Shown: positions 25,213 through 35,509, counted from the first letter of the stretch. The stretch: DNA of 64,000 bases from an uncultured Lachnospiraceae bacterium (GCA_934432595.1 CAKRYR010000007.1:1-64000), one strand, 5' to 3'. Numbers and translations: made by a program. The notes: generated by a model from the sequence alone, not told the origin.

Positions 25213-27357
25213 TTAATCTTCATGTTCACTTATCATAGGTTCAAATAATCTTGTTTTTAGAAAATCATCTTCTGATACTTTATTTTCTTTTATAGCTTGC
25301 TCGCAAAAATATTGTTGTGAACTAAACTCTGTTGCTACCTTTTTAGGTCGTACATATCTACCATCACGCAACTCATGAGCCCCTCTATTATCTTTAAGTT
25401 GAACTTCAAGTATATCCAATACCCTTGCTTTAAGTTTTTCATCTTCCACAGGGAAGAGAATTTCAACTCTCTTATCAAGATTTCTTGGCATCCAATCTGC
25501 GCTACCCATATATATTTCAGAATTTCCACTATTACAGAAATAGAAAATTCTTGCATGTTCTAAGAATCTACCTACAATAGAACGAACTGTAATGTTTTCA
25601 CTAACACCTGGAATACCTGGTTTTAAGCAACATATTCCACGTATAATTAATTCAATCTTAACACCTGCCGCTGAAGCTTCATACAAAGCTTTAATTACCT
25701 TTTTGTCACATAATGAGTTCATTTTTGCAATAATATGCGCCTTTTTTCCTGCCAATGCATTATCTCTTTCTCTATTTATTAAAAATAAAAATGAGTCTCT
25801 AAGCCATAAAGGTGCAACTGATAATTTATTCCACGTTAAAGGTTCTGAATATCCCGACAACATATTAAACACTGCTGTCGCATCTTCACCAATGAGAGGT
25901 GAACAAGTTAATAATCCCATATCTGTATATAACTTAGCTGTAGAATCATTATAGTTACCTGTTCCTAAATGTACATATCTTTTTATACCATCTTCTTCTC
26001 TTCTAACAACAAGTGTTATCTTACTATGCGTCTTGAGTCCTTTCAATCCATATATAACATGACATCCTGCTTTCTCAAGTTTTTTTGCCCAAATTATATT
26101 ATTTTCTTCATCAAATCTAGCCTTTAATTCTACTAAAACTGAAACTTGTTTACCATTCTCTGCCGCTTGTGCTAATGAAGCAATAATAGGCGAGTGACTA
26201 CTTACACGATATAATGTCTGCTTTATTGCAAGAACATCCGGATCCTTAGCAGCTTGTCTTACAAAATCAACAACAGGATCAAATGTCTCATATGGATGAT
26301 GCAATAAAATATCATTCTCTCTTATACATTCAAATATACTCTTATCATGTTCTATAGCTTTAACAGGTTGCGGTATATACTTTTTATTTTTTAAATGTTC
26401 ATATCCTTCTAAGCCATACATTTTTGAAAAGAATGTTAAATCCAAAGGACCATTTATATTATAAATATCTTCTCTCTTCATTCCTAATTCTTTAATTAGA
26501 ATGTTGAGAAGTCTTTTATCCATATCAGTTTCAACTTCAAGTCTAATAGCTTCTCCCCATTGTCTCATCTTTAACTGTTTCTGAATCTCAATTAATAAAT
26601 CTGCTGCTTCATCTTCATCGATAGTTAAGTCAGCATTTCTCATAATACGATAAGGATAAGCACATATAACTTCATAATTCAAAAATAGTTTATCTATATT
26701 CTTTTCGATAATTTGTTCCAACAAAATATATGTTTCTTTTCCATCTACTTCACTTGGTATATTAATAACTCTATCAAGCATAGATGGAACCTGAACTGTA
26801 GCAAAATCATAATCTGTATCCGAATTTTTATCATATAACAATGCACAGATATTTAAAGTCTTATTTCGTATAAGTGGAAATGGTCTTGATGAGTCAACTG
26901 CCATTGGTGTAAGAACAGGATAAACCTCATTTTCAAAATACTCATCCACATACCTACTTTGATTCTCACTTAATTTCTCAAAATTCTTAATTAAAATAAT
27001 TCCTTTTTTATCTAAATGTGATAAAAACTTATTATACACACTATATTGGTCTCTAACTAACCGATGAGTTTTATTACTAATTAAATTTAATTGTTCCTCA
27101 GGTGTTAAACCTGCCATGTCCTTCTTAGTATAATTTGCATTAACCATATCTTTTAAAGATGCAACTCTAATCATAAAAAACTCATCCAAGTTAGAAGCTG
27201 TAATGCTCAAAAATAACATACGTTCAAATAAAGGATTTCTTCTATCCTTTGCTTCTGACAATATTCTATAATTAAAATCAAGCCAACTTAACTCTCTGTT
27301 AAAATAGTAACTATTATTATTCAAATCCAAATCTTTAATTACATTTGTTCCTTGCAT
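25213..27357 (-). CDS. ppk: Polyphosphate kinase 1
   Basis: PPK1 makes long-chain polyphosphate from ATP (reversibly), acting at the membrane. The 714-residue sequence has the four-domain layout: N-terminal FNRELSWLDFNYRIL, head domain, then two phospholipase-D-like catalytic halves. The catalytic His region is seen in KTHSKITLVVRR with the nearby YVHLGTGNYND; the second half has FYFCNSGNSEIYMGSADWMPRNLDKRVE. It lies 39 bp after ppx and 25 bp before queA, so synthesis and degradation enzymes of polyphosphate are coexpressed. Confidence 0.96.
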   Translation of the reverse strand: MQGTNVIKDLDLNNNSYYFNRELSWLDFNYRILSEAKDRRNPLFERMLFLSITASNLDEFFMIRVASLKDMVNANYTKKDMAGLTPEEQLNLISNKTHRLVRDQYSVYNKFLSHLDKKGIILIKNFEKLSENQSRYVDEYFENEVYPVLTPMAVDSSRPFPLIRNKTLNICALLYDKNSDTDYDFATVQVPSMLDRVINIPSEVDGKETYILLEQIIEKNIDKLFLNYEVICAYPYRIMRNADLTIDEDEAADLLIEIQKQLKMRQWGEAIRLEVETDMDKRLLNILIKELGMKREDIYNINGPLDLTFFSKMYGLEGYEHLKNKKYIPQPVKAIEHDKSIFECIRENDILLHHPYETFDPVVDFVRQAAKDPDVLAIKQTLYRVSSHSPIIASLAQAAENGKQVSVLVELKARFDEENNIIWAKKLEKAGCHVIYGLKGLKTHSKITLVVRREEDGIKRYVHLGTGNYNDSTAKLYTDMGLLTCSPLIGEDATAVFNMLSGYSEPLTWNKLSVAPLWLRDSFLFLINRERDNALAGKKAHIIAKMNSLCDKKVIKALYEASAAGVKIELIIRGICCLKPGIPGVSENITVRSIVGRFLEHARIFYFCNSGNSEIYMGSADWMPRNLDKRVEILFPVEDEKLKARVLDILEVQLKDNRGAHELRDGRYVRPKKVATEFSSQQYFCEQAIKENKVSEDDFLKTRLFEPMISEHED

Positions 27358-27396
27358 AATATACCTACTTTCTTTATAAATATATAATACATAATT

Positions 27397-28932
27397 TTAT
27401 TTATTAGTTTTCTTTCTTTTAAGTTTTGGTTTAACACCATATACTTCCATAAAAAACTCTGATTTTTTATTAAGTAAGCTTTTTTCCAATGTAATATCTT
27501 CCAAAGTATCCGTAATTATTAAAAGAACTGAATTCTTTAGCTGGATTTCAATATTATTAAACTTCTGCTTATGACTTTTATCTAATATATCTGCTAATCT
27601 AAGTATAGCCGATAATTTTGCAATAGCCAAATAATCTGCTAATTCAATATGATTTGGCATATCAGAAAATCTTGGCAAATCATAATAAAAGTATTTTACA
27701 ACATTAGCAATTATCTCTCTTTCCTTGTGTGAAAGTCCAATAATCTCAGTTGCCATTATAATATTATATGAATTAATATGAGCATTATTTATGCTTATAT
27801 ACGAACCACAATAATGCAATATTGCCGCAATCTGTGCCCACATTCTCTGTCTTTTTCCTAATCCATGTAATATTTTTGTCTCATCAAATATTTTTAAAGT
27901 TAACTCTTCAACACTCTTTGTATTATTGGCATTACATTTATACCTATCAGCTATATGCCTTGCTGCTACCACTATGTCTTGTTCAAAGTCATGCGGTAGT
28001 TTTATATCTTCTCTTAACTCTGCAAATTTAACTGCCATTCCATCATTTAATCTAACTTTTGGTAGCCAAATTCTTTTTGCATTTGTTATATCAAGCATTT
28101 TTTTATAAATCATAGCTGTTGGCAATAACAAAGAAGCTTTTTCTTTAGTTATACCATATTTTAAAACTAATCTTTCACTTGTATAATATAGCAATTCTTT
28201 ATAAAATTTTTCATACTCTGACTTAGTAATATATTCTTTTGAATTTGCTGCACATACCTTAGCTAATTCATGAACATTATCTCCAACTGCAATAATATCC
28301 TCAACTGATTCACATTCCATGTAAAAATCTCTATATGCCTCTATATCATTATTAATATAATCTGCAATTACACTATAATATTTTTGAGGATTTTTACTAA
28401 AATCTATAATTGCTTCTTTTATTCTAAGAAAACCTAGCCTTATATTTTGTGTAGAACTTACACAATTATTATCATACATTGATATCTGTATACTACCAGC
28501 ACCTACATCAACTACTGCTGCTTGTTTATTAATAACCTTTTGAAAACAATGTTTATCTGCTATTAATGACTTATAATAAAGATATCTCTTTTCAGAGTTA
28601 CTTAATATTTTAACATTCAGCCCTGTAGCCAATTTTATTCTATCCAAAACCAAGATTCCATTATCAGCTTCTCTTATAGCACTTGCAGCACAAACAGAAT
28701 ATTCCTTAACATTGTATTCTTTCATAACTCTTTTAAAATCATTTAATATTAAACAAATATTCTCTATTGAAGCATGACTTATTCTATTTTTTCTATATGT
28801 CTCTATTCCAAGAGCATAAGGTTTAACAACAGAATCTAAACATACAATTCCTTTTTTTGATGAAATCTCATATATACTCATTGATAATTCACTAGAACCT
28901 ATATCAATAGCTGCAAACATAGTATATCCCAT
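27397..28932 (-). CDS. ppx: Exopolyphosphatase / Ppx-GppA phosphatase with HD-like C-domain
   Basis: The N-terminal half is an actin-fold Ppx/GppA domain: AAIDIGSSELSMSIYEI at the start, AVDVGAGSIQISMYD (about 142-156), and IIAVGDN. The C-terminal about 200 residues are a helical HD-type domain (ILHGLGKRQRMWAQIAAILHYCGSYI). Enzymes of this family remove terminal phosphate from polyphosphate and/or hydrolyse pppGpp; which one this does is not readable from sequence. Location directly upstream of ppk argues for polyphosphate. Length 511 aa. Confidence 0.88.
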   Translation of the reverse strand: MGYTMFAAIDIGSSELSMSIYEISSKKGIVCLDSVVKPYALGIETYRKNRISHASIENICLILNDFKRVMKEYNVKEYSVCAASAIREADNGILVLDRIKLATGLNVKILSNSEKRYLYYKSLIADKHCFQKVINKQAAVVDVGAGSIQISMYDNNCVSSTQNIRLGFLRIKEAIIDFSKNPQKYYSVIADYINNDIEAYRDFYMECESVEDIIAVGDNVHELAKVCAANSKEYITKSEYEKFYKELLYYTSERLVLKYGITKEKASLLLPTAMIYKKMLDITNAKRIWLPKVRLNDGMAVKFAELREDIKLPHDFEQDIVVAARHIADRYKCNANNTKSVEELTLKIFDETKILHGLGKRQRMWAQIAAILHYCGSYISINNAHINSYNIIMATEIIGLSHKEREIIANVVKYFYYDLPRFSDMPNHIELADYLAIAKLSAILRLADILDKSHKQKFNNIEIQLKNSVLLIITDTLEDITLEKSLLNKKSEFFMEVYGVKPKLKRKKTNK

Positions 28933-28948
28933 ACGATATCATACCTTT

Positions 28949-30724
28949 CTACATTCTATCTGGTGCTTCAAATCCTAATAAATCTATACATATATTAAGT
29001 ACATTTTTCACTAATTCAATTAATTTAATCCAAGAATTTCTTTGTATATCATTATCATTAGCTACTATCTTATTCTCATGATAGAATTTATTAAAATTCT
29101 CTGATAATTCATATACATACTGACAAATTCTATGTGGTGCATCATCCTTATATGCATTATATATAATATCTGCAAATTTTGTTACAGTAAGCATTAAATC
29201 TTGTTCACTCTTAGTAACTGGTGCTTGTAAAACTACATCATCACTTACTTGTCCATTTTCTGCTAAGTTTTTTGCCAATATAGATTTAATTCTTACGATT
29301 GTATATAGAATATATGGGCCTGTATTACCTTCAAATGAAGTAAATCTTTCTATATCAAATACATAGTCTTTAGAAGCCTGATTCGATAAATCTCCATATT
29401 TAAGAGCAGCTAATCCAACTTTATTAGCGATTTCTCTAGCTTCATCTTCAGACATTTCACGATTGCTCATTATTCTTTTATATACAGCATCATTTATTTC
29501 TTTAATAAGATGTTCAAGTCTCATAACTCCACCATCACGAGTCTTAAATGGCTTGCCATCTTTTCCATTCATTGTTCCAAAACCTAAGAAATCTAAATGA
29601 GCATCTTTATCTATTATTCCTGTTTTCTTTGCACATCTAAATACTTGCTCAAAATATAAGCTTTGTCTTTTATCAACTACATATTTAATTCTGTCTGGAT
29701 TAAACATTTTAACCCTCTCAACAATTGTAGCTAAATCTGTAGTATTGTATAAAGTTGCCCCATCAGATTTTAAGATCATACAAGGAGGCATTTCCTTAGT
29801 ATCAGTCTCTTCTTTTACATCGACAACTAATGCTCCTTCACTTATATATGCATGTCCATCTTTTTTCATTTTTTCAACCATATCAGGTATATATTGTTGT
29901 GCATCGCTTTCTTTGCCCCATAAATCAAAGTCTACCAATAAACTAGTATATATTCTCTTAAGATCAGTTATTGATACATTTATTATATGTTGCCATAAAG
30001 CATAATATCCTCTCTTTTTGCTTTGAAGCATATATGTAGCATCTTGTGCTTCCTTCTTATAATCTTCATCTTCTTTAGATTTTGCATTTGCAAAAGGATA
30101 TATTTCCTCTAAATCACTCATAGTAAATGGTGCTTCCTTAGGATATTCACCTTCATATGTATCATCAAAATATACTAAATCAGGCTGACGATGTCTTAAT
30201 TCATTAATAATAAGTCCCATTTGAAGTCCCCAGTCTCCTAAATGAGCATCTCCAACTACTTCATTTCCAACATATCTATTTATTCTCTTAATACTTTCAC
30301 CTATAATTGCAGAACGTAAGTGGCCAACATGTAATGGTTTTGCAACATTAGCCCCACCAAAATCTATAACAACTTTTTCTTTATCTTCATCTGACAATTC
30401 ATTTAATCCATATTTTTCTTCACTTGCCATATCATTTACATAAGAAGCTAAGAATTCTTTACTTAAGTCAAAATTAATAAATCCTGGATTTACTACTGCT
30501 ACATTGTCTAATATTTCTTCATCTTTTATATATTCTAAAACATCATTTGCTATCATAAATGGTGCTTTTTTATATTCTTTAGCCGCCATCATTGCTCCAT
30601 TACATTGATATTGACATAAGTCAGGTCTATTAGATATGGATACTACTCCATATTTTTCATTATAACCTGCTTTTTTAAAACCTACCTTAATAATTTCTTC
30701 GATAATCTTTGTTATTGAATTCAT
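28949..30724 (-). CDS. argS: Arginyl-tRNA synthetase
   Basis: Class I synthetase that charges tRNA-Arg. The HIGH-type motif is in GGANVAKPLHVGHLRSA (about 126-142), with VVGDAHLGDWGLQMG after it. The KMSKS position is represented by GKPFKTRDGG, which is common in ArgRS. The N-terminal Add1 domain and a C-terminal helical anticodon-binding domain ending in LGFEAPDRM are present. At 591 residues it is of normal size. It appears to head a five-gene run ending with the lipid kinase; it is 16 bp from ppx. Confidence 0.96.
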   Translation of the reverse strand: MNSITKIIEEIIKVGFKKAGYNEKYGVVSISNRPDLCQYQCNGAMMAAKEYKKAPFMIANDVLEYIKDEEILDNVAVVNPGFINFDLSKEFLASYVNDMASEEKYGLNELSDEDKEKVVIDFGGANVAKPLHVGHLRSAIIGESIKRINRYVGNEVVGDAHLGDWGLQMGLIINELRHRQPDLVYFDDTYEGEYPKEAPFTMSDLEEIYPFANAKSKEDEDYKKEAQDATYMLQSKKRGYYALWQHIINVSITDLKRIYTSLLVDFDLWGKESDAQQYIPDMVEKMKKDGHAYISEGALVVDVKEETDTKEMPPCMILKSDGATLYNTTDLATIVERVKMFNPDRIKYVVDKRQSLYFEQVFRCAKKTGIIDKDAHLDFLGFGTMNGKDGKPFKTRDGGVMRLEHLIKEINDAVYKRIMSNREMSEDEAREIANKVGLAALKYGDLSNQASKDYVFDIERFTSFEGNTGPYILYTIVRIKSILAKNLAENGQVSDDVVLQAPVTKSEQDLMLTVTKFADIIYNAYKDDAPHRICQYVYELSENFNKFYHENKIVANDNDIQRNSWIKLIELVKNVLNICIDLLGFEAPDRM

Positions 30725-31073
30725 TACATCTCGCCTTTCTTTTTTATTCTAAGGTATTCTAGAGTATATCATATAAATATTTTATAACGTATTATGATAT
30801 ACATTTTTTTATAAAATTTACAATATAACCTATTATAATATATAATCTTTGTTTTATAAATTTAACGATATATTATGCTCTAGTATCAAATATAGATTTT
30901 TTTATTTAAAATAAAAGAAAGTTTCTATCAAAAAAACATAAATCGTATAAGCATAACATACCACAATAATTTAGTATATATTCAAGTAATTAATAAGTCA
31001 ATAGTTTTATTGCTACGACGAAGACCGCCCTCTTTCGAGGACGGCCTTCTTAATGGGATGTAGTATAAAAAAA
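30725..31073. other. AT-rich intergenic gap
   Basis: No gene is visible in this 349-bp stretch. It should hold the argS promoter on its upper side, although no box pair stood out, and the hairpin after the cheY-like gene on its lower side. Confidence 0.6.
31020..31049 (-). terminator. Stable hairpin after the cheY-like gene
   Basis: On the minus strand GAAGGCCGTCCTC pairs with GAGGGCGGTCTTC through 13 pairs, two of them G-U, closed by a GAAA tetraloop. The plus strand would have two mismatches there, which supports a minus-strand transcript. It lacks a clear T-tract. Confidence 0.65.
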
Positions 31074-31433
31074 TTAACTTATAAGCTTATCTAATACTGT
31101 AATTATTTGACTTGGTTCAAAAGGTTTTGCAATAAAATCTTCTGCTCCATATTTAACAGCTTCTATTAATTTATCCTTTTGACTTGAAGCTGAAACCATA
31201 ATTACTTTTGCATCACTATCAACTATTTTTATCTGTTTTAAAGCTTCTATACCATCCATAACTGGCATTGTTATATCAAGTGTAATAACATCTGGTTTAG
31301 AAGCGATATATTTCTCTATTGCTTGCTCGCCATCTGTAGCTTCATCTACAATAGTGTGTCCTGCTGACTCTAAAATATTTCTTAATATTTTTCTTGAAGT
31401 TCTTGAATCGTCCACTAATAATATGTTTGCCAT
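31074..31433 (-). CDS. cheY: CheY-like single-domain response regulator
   Basis: A 119-residue stand-alone receiver domain: acidic pocket ILLVDDSRTSRK, phospho-acceptor Asp in DVITLDITMPVMDG (about residue 54), conserved Ser in IMVSASSQ and Lys in DFIAKPFEPSQI. There is no output domain, so it acts by binding another protein. An AGGTTTATAGC spacing after GGAGG fixes the start. It is 68 bp after a CheX-like gene, which is the natural candidate phosphatase. Whether the target is a flagellar motor or another process is open; no flagellar gene is in the window. Confidence 0.9.
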   Translation of the reverse strand: MANILLVDDSRTSRKILRNILESAGHTIVDEATDGEQAIEKYIASKPDVITLDITMPVMDGIEALKQIKIVDSDAKVIMVSASSQKDKLIEAVKYGAEDFIAKPFEPSQIITVLDKLIS

Positions 31434-31501
31434 GCTATAAACCTCCTAATTCAAAATATTATGAAACAAATAATCTCATAATCTATAACTTTTCAGAGTG
31501 A

Positions 31502-32389
31502 TTATTTAATAACCACCCCACACTCTATTCCAACAATCAAATTTACTTTCTTCGTATTAACAATAAGTGGAACTGAATAGAAACCTGTTTCGCTAACTAT
31601 CTCAGCATCTGTATAGGACAAAGGAGGTAACATATCAATATTAGTTCCTTCATAACTTAATTTTGATGCAAATAAACCATTTATACAGTTTGTAAATTCA
31701 CAAATTGCATCATACACATCTTCATCTACTTCCTCAAAAGTTTCTTTTGTATAAGGTGAAGCAATTGCTATTAATGCATCTCCATCACCTTCAAATCCTA
31801 CGAACATATCATAATCACCTTTTACACACTGGGAAGCCAAATGTTCAAATCTTTTTTCTTTTAATAAAACTGGTGTTTCGAAAATAACATTAGAATCAAT
31901 AAATCTAATTATATTTCTAATAGCTAAAGAAATATATTCATTATAAAGTGGTTTTGAAATATTAATAAACAAACTAGTAATCTTATCAATATCTCCACTC
32001 TTTAATGCTTCAAAATCTTCATCGCTAAAATCATAATCTGCTTTAAATCTTAGAATATATGTATCTACATCTTCCATAGTAGCATAATTTTTATCTATCA
32101 ATGCCTGAATAAATAATAAATATTGATTTCCTTGTAAACTAATAATCTTGTCTACTTGCTCTGGTGTAAGATATCCTTTTTCAACAGCGATATCACCAAA
32201 TCTTTTATCAAGTGTTACTTGAAGCATATTTATTTCATAAGTTTGTCTTGCAGTTAACATCTTTTCTGAAACAGCTATTAATCCCATCTTTACTCTTGAT
32301 GTTTTCTGAATTTCAAGTACTTCCTGTAATTGTTCTTCAGTGATAACTCCGTTTTTTACTAAGTAATTTCCAAAAAAATGTCCAAACAT
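31502..32389 (-). CDS. Protein with MshEN-like repeats and CheX-like phosphatase domain
   Basis: The N-terminal half (about 1-100) has two repeats of the form G.IT.EQL.E.L..Q (NGVITEEQLQEVLEIQ and KGYLTPEQVDKIISLQ), which resemble the MshEN/type II secretion ATPase N-domain that can bind cyclic di-GMP. The C-terminal about 130 residues resemble CheX/CheC-type phosphatases (CEFTNCINGLFASKLSYEG), which dephosphorylate CheY. It is cotranscribed with the cheY-like gene and has its own promoter upstream. The combined reading, a second-messenger-tuned phosphatase for the neighbouring regulator, is an inference. Length 295 aa; no membrane segment. Confidence 0.7.
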   Translation of the reverse strand: MFGHFFGNYLVKNGVITEEQLQEVLEIQKTSRVKMGLIAVSEKMLTARQTYEINMLQVTLDKRFGDIAVEKGYLTPEQVDKIISLQGNQYLLFIQALIDKNYATMEDVDTYILRFKADYDFSDEDFEALKSGDIDKITSLFINISKPLYNEYISLAIRNIIRFIDSNVIFETPVLLKEKRFEHLASQCVKGDYDMFVGFEGDGDALIAIASPYTKETFEEVDEDVYDAICEFTNCINGLFASKLSYEGTNIDMLPPLSYTDAEIVSETGFYSVPLIVNTKKVNLIVGIECGVVIK

Positions 32390-32421
32390 ACATAAACTCC
32401 TTTCGGCTTGTCTATATTAAA

Positions 32422-32450
32422 ATCATACAACATATATTTCCAAAAATCAA
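32422..32450 (-). promoter_or_regulatory. Promoter of the CheX-like/cheY pair
   Basis: The minus strand has TTGATT, 17 bases, TATGAT, about 33 bp before the start codon. A GTCGATAA string further upstream recalls a motility-sigma -10, but no matching -35 was found. Confidence 0.6.
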
Positions 32451-32593
32451 CAATTTTATGCAAATTTATACAAATCTAGGACTAAATTCATATCCCTTAT
32501 TGTTTATAGCACTCAAAGATATTATCGACAAAAAGTGAAAATTAATAAGTTTTTTATGATTTTTTTCAAATCAAATATCATAGTATATTATAT

Positions 32594-33355
32594 TTAATCC
32601 CCTGTCTTTTTTTTCTGTAATCTGAATTCCACAGGAAGTGCAATACAAGATGGTAATATTTTAAGTCCAGCATAAGCCACTTTTGTCTTTAGTCCTATCA
32701 TAACTAAACTCCTATTCTTCTTCATAGCCTTCACTATCTTCATCGCACATTTTTCTGATTTCATTCCCTTCCATCTAAACTTTGAGCCAGCTACGTCATC
32801 AAATTCTGTATCTACAGGGCCCGGACATGCTGTTGTAATATGTACTTGTTTTTTACATTTTCTGAGTTCATAATTTAATGCCATTCCATAACTTATAACA
32901 TAAGCTTTAGTTGCACCATATGTAGCCATATACGGAATCGGTGCTGTTCCTGCAATACTTCCAATATTCACAATATTTCCTTTCTTCATTTTTTTTGCAA
33001 AATGTTTTGTTATCAGTTGAAGAGATATAACATTTGTATTTACCATTTCTATGTCATCTTTATCAATACTATTTTCCACATATCCAACTTTACCAAATCC
33101 TGCTGCATTAATAACTATAGAAATATCAGTATATTTATTCGTATATTCTAATAATTGATTACACTGTTCTATATTTGCAAGATTACAATTAAATGTATCT
33201 ACTTCTATGTTATATTTATTACTTAAATCCTTAGATATTTGTTCTAACCTCTCAGTTCTTCTTCCTACTAAAATTAAATTGTATTGCATATTTGCAAGTA
33301 TTTTTGCAATTTCTAATCCAATCCCACTAGTTGCTCCTGTTATTAATGCATACAT
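32594..33355 (-). CDS. Short-chain dehydrogenase/reductase
   Basis: Classical SDR: the Rossmann cofactor loop LITGATSGIGLEIAK near residue 5, NAAGFGKVG, the catalytic Ser in NIGSIAGTAPI, and Tyr-Lys in YGATKAYVI. A Pro-Gly-rich loop ACPGPVDTEF follows. The 253-residue length and C-terminus (no extra helix beyond about 235) match the YqjQ-like/DltE-type group. The substrate is not readable. A frame extension to 33379 exists, but AGAGG spacing and family alignment favour the ATG at 33355. It follows transketolase with a terminator between, so it is probably transcribed on its own. Confidence 0.85.
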   Translation of the reverse strand: MYALITGATSGIGLEIAKILANMQYNLILVGRRTERLEQISKDLSNKYNIEVDTFNCNLANIEQCNQLLEYTNKYTDISIVINAAGFGKVGYVENSIDKDDIEMVNTNVISLQLITKHFAKKMKKGNIVNIGSIAGTAPIPYMATYGATKAYVISYGMALNYELRKCKKQVHITTACPGPVDTEFDDVAGSKFRWKGMKSEKCAMKIVKAMKKNRSLVMIGLKTKVAYAGLKILPSCIALPVEFRLQKKKTGD

Positions 33356-33413
33356 TCTTTTATCCTCTACTTTCAACATTTACTTATATCTTAATATTTC
33401 ACTTATACCTTTA

Positions 33414-33446
33414 AATAGCAACACACCAAACCGATGTGTTGCTATT
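33414..33446 (-). terminator. Terminator after transketolase
   Basis: AATAGCAACACA pairs perfectly with TGTGTTGCTATT across a nine-base loop, about 60 bp past the tkt stop. The T-tract is short on both strands. Confidence 0.7.
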
Positions 33447-33507
33447 ATTTAATCTGATTATTTTTAAATACAGTGTCTCAACTTCTAAAGTCTTTTATAT
33501 ATTCAAA

Positions 33508-35490
33508 TTATAAAGATTTAACAGTTTTTACTACATTATCTACTGTAAAGCCAAATTTATCGAATAACTGACCTGCTGGTGCAGATGCTCCAAAAGACTT
33601 CATTGTTATTGTCTTTCCATCTAATCCAACATATTTACCCCAGCCGAAGTCAGCTGCCGCCTCAACTGCAACTCTTTTTCTAACTTCTTTAGGTAAAACA
33701 GATTCTTTATACTCTTCTGTTTGTCTTTCAAATTCATCCATAGAAACCATACTTACAACTCTTGAATCTATACCATCTTTTAAAAGTTCTTTTTGTGCCT
33801 CTATTGAAAGACTTACTTCTGAACCACTTGCTAATAAAATTACATCTGGCACTTTCTTAGTTGAATCTGATACAACATAAGCACCCTTTAATGCATTTCT
33901 ATTAGTTCCTTCTAATTGAGGTAAGTTCTGTCTTGATAATACAACTGCCGTAGGTTTCTTATTAACTAAACAATAATACCAACCTGCTATAGTTTCTGTC
34001 ATATCTGCTGGTCTAAACACTGTAAATTCTGGCATAGCTCTTAACATAGCTAGTTGTTCTATTGGCTCATGAGTAGGTCCATCTTCACCAACGCCTATAC
34101 TATCATGAGTCAATACGTACATAATTGGTATATTCATTAATGATGATAATCTTGCCATAGGTTTAACATAATCACTAAATACAAAGAAAGTTGATACATA
34201 TGGCTTTAATCCACCGTGTAATGCAATACCATTACCTATAGCTGCCATAGCAAGTTCTCTTACTCCAAAATGAATGTTTCTTCCAGAATAATTCTCTGCT
34301 GAAAAATCTCCAGCAGCATTCATGTAAGTCTTAGTTGAAGGTGCTAAATCTGCTGAACCTCCGAACATATTTGGAACTAAATCTTTTAATCTATTAATGA
34401 CTTTTCCTGAAGAATTTCTTGTAGCATCAGCTTTATCCTCATATTGCCAAAATGTCTCTTCATCAAGTTTGTCCTTTAGACCTTTATCTTCAAAATAAAC
34501 TTGCCATTGTTCTTTCATCTCTGGATATTTATCAAAATATTCATCTCTTAACTTATTCCACTCATCTTCAATTTTTGCATTAGTATCATTTATCTTCTTA
34601 ATATTATCATAAACTTCTTGAGCAACATAAAAATCTTTATCTATAGGAAGTCCAAGATTTTCCTTAAGTTCTTTAACATTCTCTACACCTAAAGGTTCAC
34701 CATGAGCTGCTGGTGTTCCCTCTTTCTTAGGGCATCCAAAACCTATCTTTGTCTTAACAATAATTAATGAAGGTCTCTTCTTATCTGCCTTAGCTTCTTC
34801 TATTGCTTTACCAATTTCAACTGGATCATTACCATCATTAACAATAAGAGTTTGGAAACCAAAAGCTTGGAATCTCTTCTCAACATCTTCTCTAAATGCA
34901 ATGTCTGTATTACCTTCAATTGATATATTATTTGAATCATATAAAACTATTAATTTACTAAGTCCAAGTGTACCAGCAAGAGAAAATGCTTCTGATGAAA
35001 TGCCTTCCATCATACATCCGTCTCCACCTAAAACATAAGTATAATGATCAATTATATTATAATCCTCCTTATTAAATGTTGCAGCTAAATGAGCTTCAGC
35101 CATTGCCATACCAACAGCCATTCCCATACCCGCTCCTAATGGACCTGTGGTTGCTTCTACACCAACAGTATGTCCATATTCAGGATGACCTGGTGTCAAA
35201 GAATCTAATTGTCTAAACTCCTTTAAATCATCAATAGACAAATTGCCATATCCAAATAGATGTAATAAAGAATACAACAATGATGAACCATGTCCTCCAG
35301 ACAAAATAAACCTATCCCTATTAACCCATTGTGGATTGGTTGGATTATGAACCATATGTTTTGCCCACAATTCATATGCCATTGCTGCCGCTCCTAAAGG
35401 TAATCCAGGATGACCAGAATTAGCCTTTTGAACCATATCTGCTGCAAGAGCTCTAATAGTATTAATGCTTAATTGATCAATATTTGCCAT
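33508..35490 (-). CDS. tkt: Transketolase
   Basis: Thiamine-diphosphate enzyme that moves two-carbon units between sugar phosphates in the pentose phosphate pathway. All marks are present: N-terminal AADMVQKANSGHPGLPLGAA, the ThDP motif GGDGCMMEG...NNI (about 154-185), KTKIGFGCP, and FGVRELAMAAIGNG, THDSIGVGEDGPTHEP in the pyrimidine domain. The 660-residue length is typical. It is 19 bp after a signal peptidase gene at the end of the division/envelope run, an unrelated partner. Confidence 0.97.
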   Translation of the reverse strand: MANIDQLSINTIRALAADMVQKANSGHPGLPLGAAAMAYELWAKHMVHNPTNPQWVNRDRFILSGGHGSSLLYSLLHLFGYGNLSIDDLKEFRQLDSLTPGHPEYGHTVGVEATTGPLGAGMGMAVGMAMAEAHLAATFNKEDYNIIDHYTYVLGGDGCMMEGISSEAFSLAGTLGLSKLIVLYDSNNISIEGNTDIAFREDVEKRFQAFGFQTLIVNDGNDPVEIGKAIEEAKADKKRPSLIIVKTKIGFGCPKKEGTPAAHGEPLGVENVKELKENLGLPIDKDFYVAQEVYDNIKKINDTNAKIEDEWNKLRDEYFDKYPEMKEQWQVYFEDKGLKDKLDEETFWQYEDKADATRNSSGKVINRLKDLVPNMFGGSADLAPSTKTYMNAAGDFSAENYSGRNIHFGVRELAMAAIGNGIALHGGLKPYVSTFFVFSDYVKPMARLSSLMNIPIMYVLTHDSIGVGEDGPTHEPIEQLAMLRAMPEFTVFRPADMTETIAGWYYCLVNKKPTAVVLSRQNLPQLEGTNRNALKGAYVVSDSTKKVPDVILLASGSEVSLSIEAQKELLKDGIDSRVVSMVSMDEFERQTEEYKESVLPKEVRKRVAVEAAADFGWGKYVGLDGKTITMKSFGASAPAGQLFDKFGFTVDNVVKTVKSL

Positions 35491-35509
35491 AATTTATTCC
35501 TCCTAAGAA

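Noticed and set aside
32500..32560. Motility sigma-factor promoter before the CheX-like gene
   Set aside because: GTCGATAA resembles the -10, but no TAAA box lies at the right distance, and a housekeeping-type promoter is closer.
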